Positions 24,741 through 33,333 of a DNA stretch of 42,320 nucleotides are shown piece by piece. The translations under genes and the position numbers were made by a program. How positions within the stretch are numbered: position 1 is the stretch's first letter; each line of letters opens with the position of its first letter. Origin of the DNA: Spirochaetaceae bacterium (GTDB lineage: Bacteria > Spirochaetota > Spirochaetia > Treponematales > Treponemataceae). Location: the NCBI GenBank assembly GCA_017622235.1, contig JAGARN010000003.1, forward strand, positions 1 through 42,320, in the 5' to 3' direction. Under the pieces are notes generated by a model. The model was not told the origin of the DNA and did not search any database. It saw only the letters and a list, made by a program, of their open reading frames with translations.

Positions 24741-25946
24741 CTATTTTAGGACGGTTAGCGGATCTATCAGTTTCCCGTTTTTATACACAGTAAAGTGTAG
24801 GTGAGGGCCTGTAGAATAGCCAGTGTTGCCTACCAATCCAATCTGTGCACCCTGATTTACATACTGACCTTTTTTTAAGGTACATGGCTTTTGCATATGT
24901 GCATACAGGGTTTGATATCCGTTTTCATGGTCTATTATAACATAATTTCCATACACATTGGTATACCCAATACCTATAATTTTCCCGCTCATAGCAGCTT
25001 TTATTGGAGAGCCTTGGCTCATAGCCATATCAATACCAGTGTGAGAGGAATCAACACCTGTAAATGGATCAGCTCTTTTTCCGAATCTGGATGTGAGTCG
25101 CCAATTTCCAGAAAGTGGGTAGATAAAAAGTTCCCCCATGGCTTTTTTAAGTGTAGAAGAATCTAGTTTTGCTCCTGGAATAAAAAGTTGTTGCCCCTGA
25201 ACAAGGGTGTCACTAGACAAATCGTTTACGTCAAGAATATCTTCTACGGCAACATTGTATCTTACAGATAACCCCTCTAAGGTATCATTACTTTCTACCG
25301 TATAATTTAAACCGTCAACTGATGGCACAATGAGTTTTTGTCCAGCTCGTAATTGGCGTACGTTGCCTATATTGTTTACACCTATAAGTGTAGAAATGTT
25401 AGTTAACCCAAATTTTCTTGAAATTTGAGAAATTGTATCTCCAGTTTTAACTATGTACGTAGTAAATTTTACTGGCTCTCTTAAGTTTACATCTGAAATA
25501 GAAATTGTACTTCCGTTTTCTAATAAGTTTCCGTAACTGTCTACATCATCAATTTCGTAAAGTGCAAATTTTTCCATAGCTCCGTTTAAGAATTCTGCTT
25601 CTCGTGTGGTAAGAAAAGCTAACTCTACTGGTTTAGGAAAACTTTGTATATAATTTCCAAGTGAAACAATTCCTATAGCCAAAGCTACACCGGCGACAAT
25701 CATAATTCCTAACGAAAGAATCAACCAAAAACGTTTAGTGATATACCATATCGCTGTTTCTAAGAGATTTTTCCATTGATTTAACGCAGTTTCAATAGGA
25801 ATTGCGATGCCTTTTTTGCCGTTAAATGAAACAGGTGCATACACTGAATAATCTTGTGTTTGTTGAAAATTGCGTTTAATTTTAACAGGCTTAAATTTAG
25901 GCGAGTAAGAAGTTTGTCGGTTATCGAGGTAGCTGATAATTTCCAT
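24741..25946 (-). CDS. LysM-containing M23 metallopeptidase
   Basis: A cell-wall endopeptidase-type protein of 401 residues. A cytoplasmic N-terminus of about 70 residues is followed by a membrane helix (about 73-97). Two LysM peptidoglycan-binding repeats follow (YIVKTGDTISQISRKFGL and YTVESNDTLEGLSVRYNV), and then a C-terminal M23 domain. The zinc ligands are present: HTGID, and HLHF in GPHLHFTV, with YAHM between. It probably cleaves peptide crosslinks or acts as an elongation or division factor anchored in the inner membrane. It is first in an operon with the zinc-ribbon and propeller genes. Its upstream region is shared with the divergent M16-like gene. Confidence 0.92.
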   Translation of the reverse strand: MEIISYLDNRQTSYSPKFKPVKIKRNFQQTQDYSVYAPVSFNGKKGIAIPIETALNQWKNLLETAIWYITKRFWLILSLGIMIVAGVALAIGIVSLGNYIQSFPKPVELAFLTTREAEFLNGAMEKFALYEIDDVDSYGNLLENGSTISISDVNLREPVKFTTYIVKTGDTISQISRKFGLTNISTLIGVNNIGNVRQLRAGQKLIVPSVDGLNYTVESNDTLEGLSVRYNVAVEDILDVNDLSSDTLVQGQQLFIPGAKLDSSTLKKAMGELFIYPLSGNWRLTSRFGKRADPFTGVDSSHTGIDMAMSQGSPIKAAMSGKIIGIGYTNVYGNYVIIDHENGYQTLYAHMQKPCTLKKGQYVNQGAQIGLVGNTGYSTGPHLHFTVYKNGKLIDPLTVLK

Positions 25947-26000
25947 AATTCTTCTATCGACAAAAAAAATACTACATATTAGGTTTAATTCATTTGTTAA

Positions 26001-26029
26001 ATGACAAAATTTATTTTGTGTAGTATAGT
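26001..26029 (+). promoter_or_regulatory. Promoter of the M16-like gene, predicted leaderless
   Basis: ATGACA (26001-26006), a 17-base spacer and TATAGT (26024-26029) each match consensus at five of six positions. Six bases separate the -10 from the ATG at 26036 and no ribosome site is present. Confidence 0.6.
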
Positions 26030-26035
26030 AAGACT

Positions 26036-28798
26036 ATGAAAAAAAATATCTATGTTGTGATGGTGTTGATTTTTGCAATAGCTTCTTTTAGTTATGCTCA
26101 AGTAGGTTTTCAAGAAGCTTTGCACCGTTACAGACTTGAAAATGGGTTAAGTGTTTTTTTGTTGCCAGAGCAAAATCAAGCGATGGTTACAATGAAATTT
26201 ATAGTAAAAAGCGGATATATTCACCAAACCAAAGAAGATGCAGGTTTTATACCTTTGTTTACAAAACTTTTTTTTGATAATATCGATTTTGATTTTGAAA
26301 ACTATGGTATTGATGTAAGTGTAGAATGTAGTAGCAACGCTTCTGTTTATACGCTATCTTTTTTGCCTGAATTTACAGAGAGAATATTTAGTATAGTTGC
26401 GGAAAAAGCTTTTGAACCAACTTTCTTAGATTCTTCAATCCGAAAAGAAGTGCAGAAGTTTTCCTCAGAATTATCTACATTCTATGCTTCTTCTACAGGT
26501 TTTATAAATCGACAGATAGAAAGTTGTGTTACAGGTACAGAAACTTGGCAAAATTACTCTGGAATTAACCCTGATATTTTTTTGAATAAAACAGCAGGTG
26601 AGCTTAGAGAAAAACTTTATCAAGTAGCACAGCGTTATTATATTCCTTCAAATTGTGGATTATTAGTTTCTGCCCCCTTGTCCAAGTTACAGTTAGAAAA
26701 AATAATTCAAGATACTTTTGAACATTATCCTTTTGAAAAAAACATACTTGCTAGTCAAAATATATTTCCTATTGTTAATACTCACACGGATTCCGCATTT
26801 GTTTTGGTTTCACCTGATTTTTCTAATGAATTAAATCAGTTGGTAATTCAATTTCCAGCGGTGGACTTTGAGCAGAATATAGCGGTGCAAGTTGTGGCAG
26901 AATTTTTGAATAGCAAAAACGCAGAAAAGCTTTCTGCAATATCTTCTTATCAAGAAACAGGAATTCTTTCTGAATATTATATTTCTGCCACAACAGCAAA
27001 TTGGGGAATTAGCCGCCGTTTAGTTATTCAAGCATTATCTGATACCTCTTGTGCTTCTGGGGCAAGTCAAATACAAGCCTTAATTGATGCACTTAAAACT
27101 GAAGTTGTTTCAGCTTTAGGTTCTAAGGATTTCCAAACTGCGGCGAAGTCAGTTTTATATTTTGAACAAAGTTTTGATACCGTTGCTGATTATATGGAAT
27201 ATGTTGCAAAAGAATTTGCTTCTTCGACGTTAGATTTAGACCAGAGATTTGATGATTTTTCTATGCAAAAGATATCACAGTCTGCAAAACAAATAATCGA
27301 AAGTCAGCCCTTCGCCTTTATACTAATGAATGACAAAGTTTTTGAGACTCAAAAGCAAGAATTAGAGACGGCGGGCTTTGGGGTTATACATCATGAATCA
27401 GTTCAACAGAGTACACAAGAAAGCTTGCAACAAAATATTGTTAATGACCCAAAGGAGGTACAAGAAGATTCTACGCTTTATTCTGATTGGTTTTTGAAGG
27501 AACACCTTCAATCAATAAAGCAAGTTCGTCTTTCAAATGGAATACCTTTGATTCATTTTAATAGTTCTAATCGAAACAAATCTGCAATACGTATAGAAAT
27601 TGCAGGCGGTGAGCGTTCTGCATTTAGGGGAATGTATGGTATTGAAACTTTGCTTGTTAGATGTTTAACTTCCTGCATAACTTCTTCGGCAGCAACTTTG
27701 TTCTATGATGGGCAGCTAATGGGAATGCCAGAAATTAGTTGTGAAACAGGACTTGAGTTTAGTTATATAACTATTGTTTGCCAACAAAAAGATTTTCAAA
27801 AATGTATGCAACTTGCTGCTCATAGTATAGTTTTTGGTGATATTACTCCCATTGTTGCAGATGAGGTTTTTTACAATATTCAAAGTGAGTACAAAATAGC
27901 TATTGGCGACACAAATTTTCAAATGTATTGTGCCGCTATGAAAGAGATTTTTAACGACACAGTTTATCACTCTCTTTTTAATTTGAATAGGCAACCTCTA
28001 GAAGAAATGACTTATGATTCTGTGATTACAGCCCAAACTTTTATGTTTGATGCATCAAGATATAGTATTGTAACAGCTTCTTCTGAAACTATTGACCAAG
28101 TTTTAGCTCTTTCGGAACAGTCTTTTGGTGCTTTGTCTGTATTCCCTGATATTTCTGGTCTTTCTGTTGGGTATTCACCTGGATGGAATAGAATTATTCC
28201 AAGGATAATATCAACAAAACATTATATTCACCTGAATAGAATATTTTTGACAGATATTCCTGCACATTTAGCTGGTGAAAGACCTGCAAAACTTATACCA
28301 ACCACAGAATTTAATGATCCTGTGCATTATTATACTTATGCTCCCACTCAAAAAGAAAAAATTCCCTTGTTTAATGCTTTATTGTACGAAATAAAATTTA
28401 GGTTAAATACTTATTATGAAAAAAATGTGCAGATTAAAACTGCTTCTATGGTTTTGCCACTAGGAGGAATTCAATTCCAGGGAGTTTCTTCTCAAGAAGA
28501 TATTGATAGTGTACTATACGAAGTTTTAAAACAACTACATAAAGAACTTACGAATCAAAATGTTATTCAGGGGATTAAAGCAAAATGGATAGCTTATACT
28601 TTTGGGGGGACTTTTGATAATTCAGAAGTTGTGGCACTTATAGGAGAATCCCTAGAAAAAGGTGAATCAGCAATAAACTATATCGAGGAATTCAAATGGC
28701 TAGAATCTGCTTCTACAGAGGATTTTGTTTTTATCATGAAAGAATTTTTTTTAGAAGCAGAGCCTTTATGTATTTACTCTGAAAGTAGGTTACGGTAA
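26036..28798 (+). CDS. Exported M16-like protein lacking the zinc motif
   Basis: 920 residues. A signal peptide (KKNIYVVMVLIFAIASFSYAQ) is followed by two M16 (pitrilysin/insulinase-fold) halves, about 28-430 and 500-915. The first begins in the usual way (HRYRLENGLSVFLLPEQN). The catalytic HxxEH that normally sits in GxxHFLEHM reads GFIPLFTKLFF (70-80), so both histidines and the glutamate are gone. The second half is normally non-catalytic anyway. It is therefore probably a binding or chaperone-like member in the periplasm. Its stop codon region overlaps the convergent Maf-like gene by 25 bases. It is divergent from the LysM-M23 gene. Confidence 0.82.
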   Translation: MKKNIYVVMVLIFAIASFSYAQVGFQEALHRYRLENGLSVFLLPEQNQAMVTMKFIVKSGYIHQTKEDAGFIPLFTKLFFDNIDFDFENYGIDVSVECSSNASVYTLSFLPEFTERIFSIVAEKAFEPTFLDSSIRKEVQKFSSELSTFYASSTGFINRQIESCVTGTETWQNYSGINPDIFLNKTAGELREKLYQVAQRYYIPSNCGLLVSAPLSKLQLEKIIQDTFEHYPFEKNILASQNIFPIVNTHTDSAFVLVSPDFSNELNQLVIQFPAVDFEQNIAVQVVAEFLNSKNAEKLSAISSYQETGILSEYYISATTANWGISRRLVIQALSDTSCASGASQIQALIDALKTEVVSALGSKDFQTAAKSVLYFEQSFDTVADYMEYVAKEFASSTLDLDQRFDDFSMQKISQSAKQIIESQPFAFILMNDKVFETQKQELETAGFGVIHHESVQQSTQESLQQNIVNDPKEVQEDSTLYSDWFLKEHLQSIKQVRLSNGIPLIHFNSSNRNKSAIRIEIAGGERSAFRGMYGIETLLVRCLTSCITSSAATLFYDGQLMGMPEISCETGLEFSYITIVCQQKDFQKCMQLAAHSIVFGDITPIVADEVFYNIQSEYKIAIGDTNFQMYCAAMKEIFNDTVYHSLFNLNRQPLEEMTYDSVITAQTFMFDASRYSIVTASSETIDQVLALSEQSFGALSVFPDISGLSVGYSPGWNRIIPRIISTKHYIHLNRIFLTDIPAHLAGERPAKLIPTTEFNDPVHYYTYAPTQKEKIPLFNALLYEIKFRLNTYYEKNVQIKTASMVLPLGGIQFQGVSSQEDIDSVLYEVLKQLHKELTNQNVIQGIKAKWIAYTFGGTFDNSEVVALIGESLEKGESAINYIEEFKWLESASTEDFVFIMKEFFLEAEPLCIYSESRLR

Positions 28799-30657
28799 CC
28801 TCTTACGGCTGTGATAATCTCTTGATAAATTATATTGGATTTAAAAAGCGATGCAGCCATTGGGTCTTGTGGTATATTGCAACTTTTAAAAATCTCTTCC
28901 AATTTTTGTTCATTAGGAAATACTAAGGATGCAGCTTCTGTAATTTTGCTACCCATAATTTTTATGTCAATTTCTTTTAGTTTTGTTGCAACATGATTAT
29001 AATCTTGAGGGAAAGAAATACTATTGATGTTTGATAGAACTTTTTTGCATAGATTTTTTCCTTTGTTTGCTAGCTCATAAAGTTCTGTGAATCCTTCTAG
29101 TAAAGTTTCCTTTGCAAATAAGAATTTTCTTTCACGGTCTAGTGTGTTTTTTTGGAACTCTTTTTTTAGTAGCGTTTCTTTTTTAAAAAAATGAGTTTTT
29201 TCTTTTAGTGCAGAAGGTTTTTCTAGTAATTTATCTAGGGGAAAAAAACTTATACCTGGAATTTTTAAGCTGCGAGAAGAAAGACTGTAGGTTTTTTGCT
29301 GTGGAAAAGCTGCGGTTTTACTTTCAAACCACCAAGCATATAAAGACATTCGACTATCGGTTAAGATATCAGAACCATCGTAGGCTTGTTTAATTTCAAC
29401 TGGGGCAGAATAAATGGCACTTGCACAGGAAACCTCTGCTGTGTTAATTCTATTAGAGTTTGCGTGAAAGCGTTCTTCAAATAAACTACCCTTAGCGTGG
29501 GTTTGCTTTGCAGGAAAACCTAAATCTAATCCAGCAAAGTAAATTTCTTTGCAACCGCAGTATCTAGCAAAATCCCATGCTGTGGTGGCAACAGAACCGC
29601 CGGCGGCTAGTTGACCTTTTGTGCCACATATTGATTCAAAATATTTGCCCACTGGATATAGAGATGAACATAAAATCTTTTCTCGGCAATTAAATCTAAA
29701 GGTAGAAGGGTAGGCCGCAAGTTCAGTTATTAGTACAGCTGTTGGCGAGGATAAACCTGTAATATGGCGTGAATTCCAATATTGTGGATCTACTAATATT
29801 ACAAAGTCTGGTTCTATGCCAGTTCTTAGGCAAGCACGTAGGGCTGTATCAACACAAATGAGTAATCCTCGTTCTTTTATTTCTTTAAGGTGAGGTAATA
29901 CTTGATTAAGGCTCGGTCCTGCCGCAAGGATAAAGGCACTTAAATTTGTTGCAGTATCTTTATATCTTGAAACTCCATCTAGTTCTGTTAATGCTAGAAG
30001 GTTTTTACAACTATTTTTTTGCCATAGGCTAGAAAACTTTTCTAAAGTACGTTTGTTTATTTGATTTTTAGAAAGGTTTCGTTCAATAAGAATGTCTAAG
30101 TTGTCAAAGTACTGTTTCGCATGAAAAGCAATACCTTTGTTGCGAACAAAATAACATCTACTAAGACCATAATACTCTAGCACTGTTACTACTGATTCTA
30201 AAGCTGCACCAATTAAAAGTGCAAAATTGGCTAATGAAAATAACTTTGAAAAATCAATACAATAAAGTGCGGCAGTAAAACAGGCTACATCTGGTTCTAT
30301 TAGAATTAATGTGGCAGATGGATTTTGGTTTGCTAATGCAATAGGAGCGTATCCTAAGCCAAAACCGCAGAAAACAGTTACATCTTGAGTAGAGTTTATT
30401 TGTTGTTTAGCCAATATTGATTTAGCTAAGTTTATTGCTTCTTGGCTAGGATTGTAAGAAGAATGTAAGTTAGTTCCATTTTCTTTAGCCGAAAGTTCTT
30501 CGTTGCGTGCTTTGTAAACTTGCCAACCGCATGGAAAGGATAAAGGAATTTGCTCATCTGTTGGTAAAGATGCTACAAGGTTTTCTTGAATAAGACTATA
30601 TAAATCAGGGAATCTTTGTCGTAAAAGATGTAAATTTTTATTCCAGATAGAGTTCAA
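28774..30657 (-). CDS. Motility-associated factor glycosyltransferase (Maf/DUF115)
   Basis: 627 residues of the DUF115/MAF_flag10 family. Such proteins transfer nonulosonic acids such as pseudaminic or legionaminic acid to flagellins in several bacteria. The central Rossmann-like core is recognisable from AFILAAGPSLNQVLPHL, LICVDTALRACLRTGIEPDFVI and AAGGSVATTAWDFARYCGC to FAGLDLGFP and HAKGSLFE. The N-terminal portion has a second Rossmann-like strand pattern (VTVFCGFGLGYAP, LILIEPD). It fits a flagellated spirochaete. Its start overlaps the end of the penicillin-binding protein gene by 20 bases, an unusual operon partner. The glycan and acceptor are not shown. Confidence 0.85.
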   Translation of the reverse strand: MNSIWNKNLHLLRQRFPDLYSLIQENLVASLPTDEQIPLSFPCGWQVYKARNEELSAKENGTNLHSSYNPSQEAINLAKSILAKQQINSTQDVTVFCGFGLGYAPIALANQNPSATLILIEPDVACFTAALYCIDFSKLFSLANFALLIGAALESVVTVLEYYGLSRCYFVRNKGIAFHAKQYFDNLDILIERNLSKNQINKRTLEKFSSLWQKNSCKNLLALTELDGVSRYKDTATNLSAFILAAGPSLNQVLPHLKEIKERGLLICVDTALRACLRTGIEPDFVILVDPQYWNSRHITGLSSPTAVLITELAAYPSTFRFNCREKILCSSLYPVGKYFESICGTKGQLAAGGSVATTAWDFARYCGCKEIYFAGLDLGFPAKQTHAKGSLFEERFHANSNRINTAEVSCASAIYSAPVEIKQAYDGSDILTDSRMSLYAWWFESKTAAFPQQKTYSLSSRSLKIPGISFFPLDKLLEKPSALKEKTHFFKKETLLKKEFQKNTLDRERKFLFAKETLLEGFTELYELANKGKNLCKKVLSNINSISFPQDYNHVATKLKEIDIKIMGSKITEAASLVFPNEQKLEEIFKSCNIPQDPMAASLFKSNIIYQEIITAVRGYRNLLSE

Positions 30658-32503
30658 TGTTCATATTCTCCGTTACTGGAGTTCCCGCCGGAGGGTATTG
30701 ATTTTTGACATATCCGTCACCATTTATCGTTACTTGAAGGTCGCCTCTCAAAAGCAAACTAGTTAGTAAGCGTTTAGGAACTCCAGTAAAATCTGGTAAG
30801 TAAGCTCCTATTTCAGGTAGAACACCAGATGAAACTGAAACCTTACCGGAGTGGGCTAAAGATGCCGCACCTTCTCTTGAAAGCCCCATGTGGTCGATTA
30901 TAACATCTGCTGCGTCTGCAACAACAGGAGCAACAATTCGTCCGGCATAGGTTTCGCCTTGTGCTTTTGTAATTACAATGTAAAGTATAACTTGAGGATT
31001 TTCTACAGGGAAAACGGCTACACAGTTTGAAAGAAAATCGGTATCACTATATCCACCGTGTTCCATATCTGCCATTTGTGCAGTTCCAGTTTTAACACCG
31101 ATAGAAATATCCCCCAAAGCTGCTCTATGACCGGTTCCTGTTTTAGCCGTTGATTCCATACACTCTAGCAAGTACTTTGCTGTGTTTGACTTAAAAACTT
31201 GTTGTCCAAAGGTTGGCGTATGTACATAAACATCGTTGTTATCTTTGTCTGTTATTCGAGAAATTACGCTAAGTTCTGTGGGTATTCCACCATTAGTTAG
31301 AGTGGTTGTAGCTCTAACCATTTGCAATGCAGAAACACTAATTTCTTGACCTATTGATATAGTTGGTTTAGAACGGGCTGACCAAAGTCGATCATTGGTG
31401 GATTTTACTAATCCTGATGTTTCTCCTGGTAATTCTATCCCTGTTCGTGAACCAAATCCAAGTTGGCGAAGTTTAGCAAGAAAATAATCTGCGTTAATTT
31501 TTGCACTCATTTGAGCAAGGGCATCGTTACATGAATACTGTAAAGCTTGACTAGGTGTTATAGCTCCGTGGTGTTCAAGACAGGTTATTCTTATTCTTTC
31601 ACCATTAGCACTTTGGACATCGTATTTCCCATCGCATACAAATATTTCATCGGCTTTGATTAACCCTGCGTCAATAAATGTTGCCACAGAAAAAATTTTG
31701 AAAACAGAACCTGGTTCGTATGCAGTTACTGCTGGCCTATCTTGCCTTTGTTCAACAGAAGAAGTTCGATATTCATTTAAATTGACAGAGGGTAAACTTA
31801 TGTAGGAAAGAATCTCTCCATTCTTTGCATCTGCTACAATCATCATAACGCTTTCCGCTTGAGTTGATTCCATGGCGGATTGTGCAATTTTTTCTAATTT
31901 ATATTGAAGGTTTGCGTCAATCGTTAGATATATGTTTTGTCCTGGGCGTGATGATTCAATATCGGTTGAAAGTTTGGGTGCTAATATGTTTTGCATTGAG
32001 TATTCTACACCAGCAAGTCCTTCACCGTCGTCGCCCATAAAGCCAATAAGTTGTGCCGCTAAAGAATTTTCTGGATAAATACGTCCAGGAATCCTATCAA
32101 AACGTAAACCTGTTAAATTATTACTTGATATGATATTTTTTATGTTTTCGTATTCATTTTCGTCTAGGCGTTTTTTTAAGTAAAAAACTCTGTCGGCAGA
32201 TTGTATAGCGGATTCTATTTCTTCCGGAGACATCTGCAAAACAGGTGAAAGAAGAAGAGCTGTTTCTTGCAAATTTGTTATTGCTGATGGGGTAACGGAA
32301 AGATGATAAAAATTGGTTGTCACAGCAAGAGGTCTGCCGTTGCGGTCTACAATAGCACCTCTAGTAAATTCCTTTGTTTGAGTTTCAGTTTGTTTTACAG
32401 GTTGAAATGCAAGTTTACCATATACGGCGATTATATATACTCCAAGGATGGAAAGCATTACGATGAGTACTATAAACCGGCGGCGTGAGAACATTTTGTT
32501 CAT
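30638..32503 (-). CDS. Class B penicillin-binding protein (FtsI/SpoVD type) with PASTA domain
   Basis: A peptidoglycan transpeptidase of 621 residues. A membrane anchor (about 9-29) is followed by a dimerization domain with RGAIVDRNGRPLA, then the transpeptidase domain. Its three motifs are intact: S266-V-F-K269, S324-C-N and KTGT 471-474. One PASTA repeat ends the protein (LPDFTGVPKRLLTSLLLRGD). The architecture fits septal FtsI or SpoVD rather than elongation PBP2. Its ATG overlaps the lepB stop (ATGA), and its end overlaps the Maf-like gene by 20 bases. No division genes (ftsW, mraY, mur) adjoin it. Confidence 0.93.
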   Translation of the reverse strand: MNKMFSRRRFIVLIVMLSILGVYIIAVYGKLAFQPVKQTETQTKEFTRGAIVDRNGRPLAVTTNFYHLSVTPSAITNLQETALLLSPVLQMSPEEIESAIQSADRVFYLKKRLDENEYENIKNIISSNNLTGLRFDRIPGRIYPENSLAAQLIGFMGDDGEGLAGVEYSMQNILAPKLSTDIESSRPGQNIYLTIDANLQYKLEKIAQSAMESTQAESVMMIVADAKNGEILSYISLPSVNLNEYRTSSVEQRQDRPAVTAYEPGSVFKIFSVATFIDAGLIKADEIFVCDGKYDVQSANGERIRITCLEHHGAITPSQALQYSCNDALAQMSAKINADYFLAKLRQLGFGSRTGIELPGETSGLVKSTNDRLWSARSKPTISIGQEISVSALQMVRATTTLTNGGIPTELSVISRITDKDNNDVYVHTPTFGQQVFKSNTAKYLLECMESTAKTGTGHRAALGDISIGVKTGTAQMADMEHGGYSDTDFLSNCVAVFPVENPQVILYIVITKAQGETYAGRIVAPVVADAADVIIDHMGLSREGAASLAHSGKVSVSSGVLPEIGAYLPDFTGVPKRLLTSLLLRGDLQVTINGDGYVKNQYPPAGTPVTENMNIELYLE

Positions 32504-33018
32504 TTTTTAAGTACCTTTCCCAAAATATTATCAACTGAAACAAATCCATAGTTTCTTGAGTCTATTGATTCGCTATAATTGTCGCCAATAGCAAGAATCA
32601 TACCGTTAGGAACTTGGTGACTATGTTTTATACGCTGATATTGATTTTCTGTCAAAGGAATTTCTTTTCCCCCCACAAGAAGACTATACCCTGAAGTAAA
32701 AGAAAAATCCAGAGGTTCACCGGCTACAGCTACACATCTTTTTATGACAGCCCTGTTATTATAAAAGTACAGTACAATATCACCAGGTTTAGGTTCTGCC
32801 CAACTAATGATTAGGTCTTCGGAAAAAGGTCTTACAAGTCCGTAGGCTAGCTTAAATACTATTACCGTATTCCCGTCTTGAATAGCAGGTTCCATGGAAG
32901 TCCCTTCCACTCTAAGTACGTCAAAAACAAAAAGTTTAAGAATTATACCTATAAATATTCCTGCTAAAATAAATAACAAAAAGTGGCTTTTTTTTTCTGA
33001 ATTGTTATTTGCACTCAT
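32500..33018 (-). CDS. lepB: Signal peptidase I
   Basis: Removes signal peptides from exported proteins at the outer face of the inner membrane. At 172 residues it is of the short type. It has one membrane helix (about 12-31), the catalytic serine S41 in RVEGTSMEPAI, the general-base lysine K93 in RAVIKRCVAVAG, and the box E motif GDNYSESIDSRNYGFV. It begins an operon with the PBP and the Maf-like protein, with a four-base overlap. There is no Shine-Dalgarno upstream; a promoter lies within nine bases of the ATG. Confidence 0.94.
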   Translation of the reverse strand: MSANNNSEKKSHFLLFILAGIFIGIILKLFVFDVLRVEGTSMEPAIQDGNTVIVFKLAYGLVRPFSEDLIISWAEPKPGDIVLYFYNNRAVIKRCVAVAGEPLDFSFTSGYSLLVGGKEIPLTENQYQRIKHSHQVPNGMILAIGDNYSESIDSRNYGFVSVDNILGKVLKK

Positions 33019-33027
33019 GCAGTTGTA

Positions 33028-33056
33028 ATATTATCATAAGCAACCCATAGCGTCAA
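33028..33056 (-). promoter_or_regulatory. Promoter of lepB, nearly leaderless
   Basis: TTGACG (33056-33051), a 17-base spacer and TAATAT (33033-33028) lie on the minus strand. Nine bases lie between the -10 and the ATG at 33018, so the predicted leader is only a few bases long. Confidence 0.4.
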
Positions 33057-33126
33057 ACCCTGAAGTTAGTAAATAATAGCTAAAGGCGGCTTTAAGTTTT
33101 TTTTGCAAACAACCGATACAGAGAGT

Positions 33127-33333
33127 ATGAATCTTAGCGTGATGGATGTAATTTCCGCTGTACTTACAAATATTAATGTTATTATAGCCACTATAGCTGT
33201 AGTGTTATACTTAAATTTTGTTGTATATGTGGTACGTTATCGTAAAAAGCCGCCTAAGGTTCGGAACAAAAAGAAAGTTATTGCTCAGGCTCCAACTCCT
33301 GCTCCGGAAAGTGAAGAAGGTGAGGAAGAGTAG
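33127..33333 (+). CDS. Small membrane protein with acidic tail, unknown function
   Basis: 68 residues from the ATG at 33127; an in-frame TTG at 33103 is not preferred. One strong hydrophobic helix (about 15-40, INVIIATIAVVLYLNFVVYVV) is followed by a very basic stretch (RYRKKPPKVRNKKK) and an acidic end (PESEEGEEE). Topology is N-out, C-in by the positive-inside rule. I know no family for it. It overlaps the end of the convergent recQ gene by 56 bases. The gene is divergent from lepB, with about 108 bases between the starts. Confidence 0.6.
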   Translation: MNLSVMDVISAVLTNINVIIATIAVVLYLNFVVYVVRYRKKPPKVRNKKKVIAQAPTPAPESEEGEEE

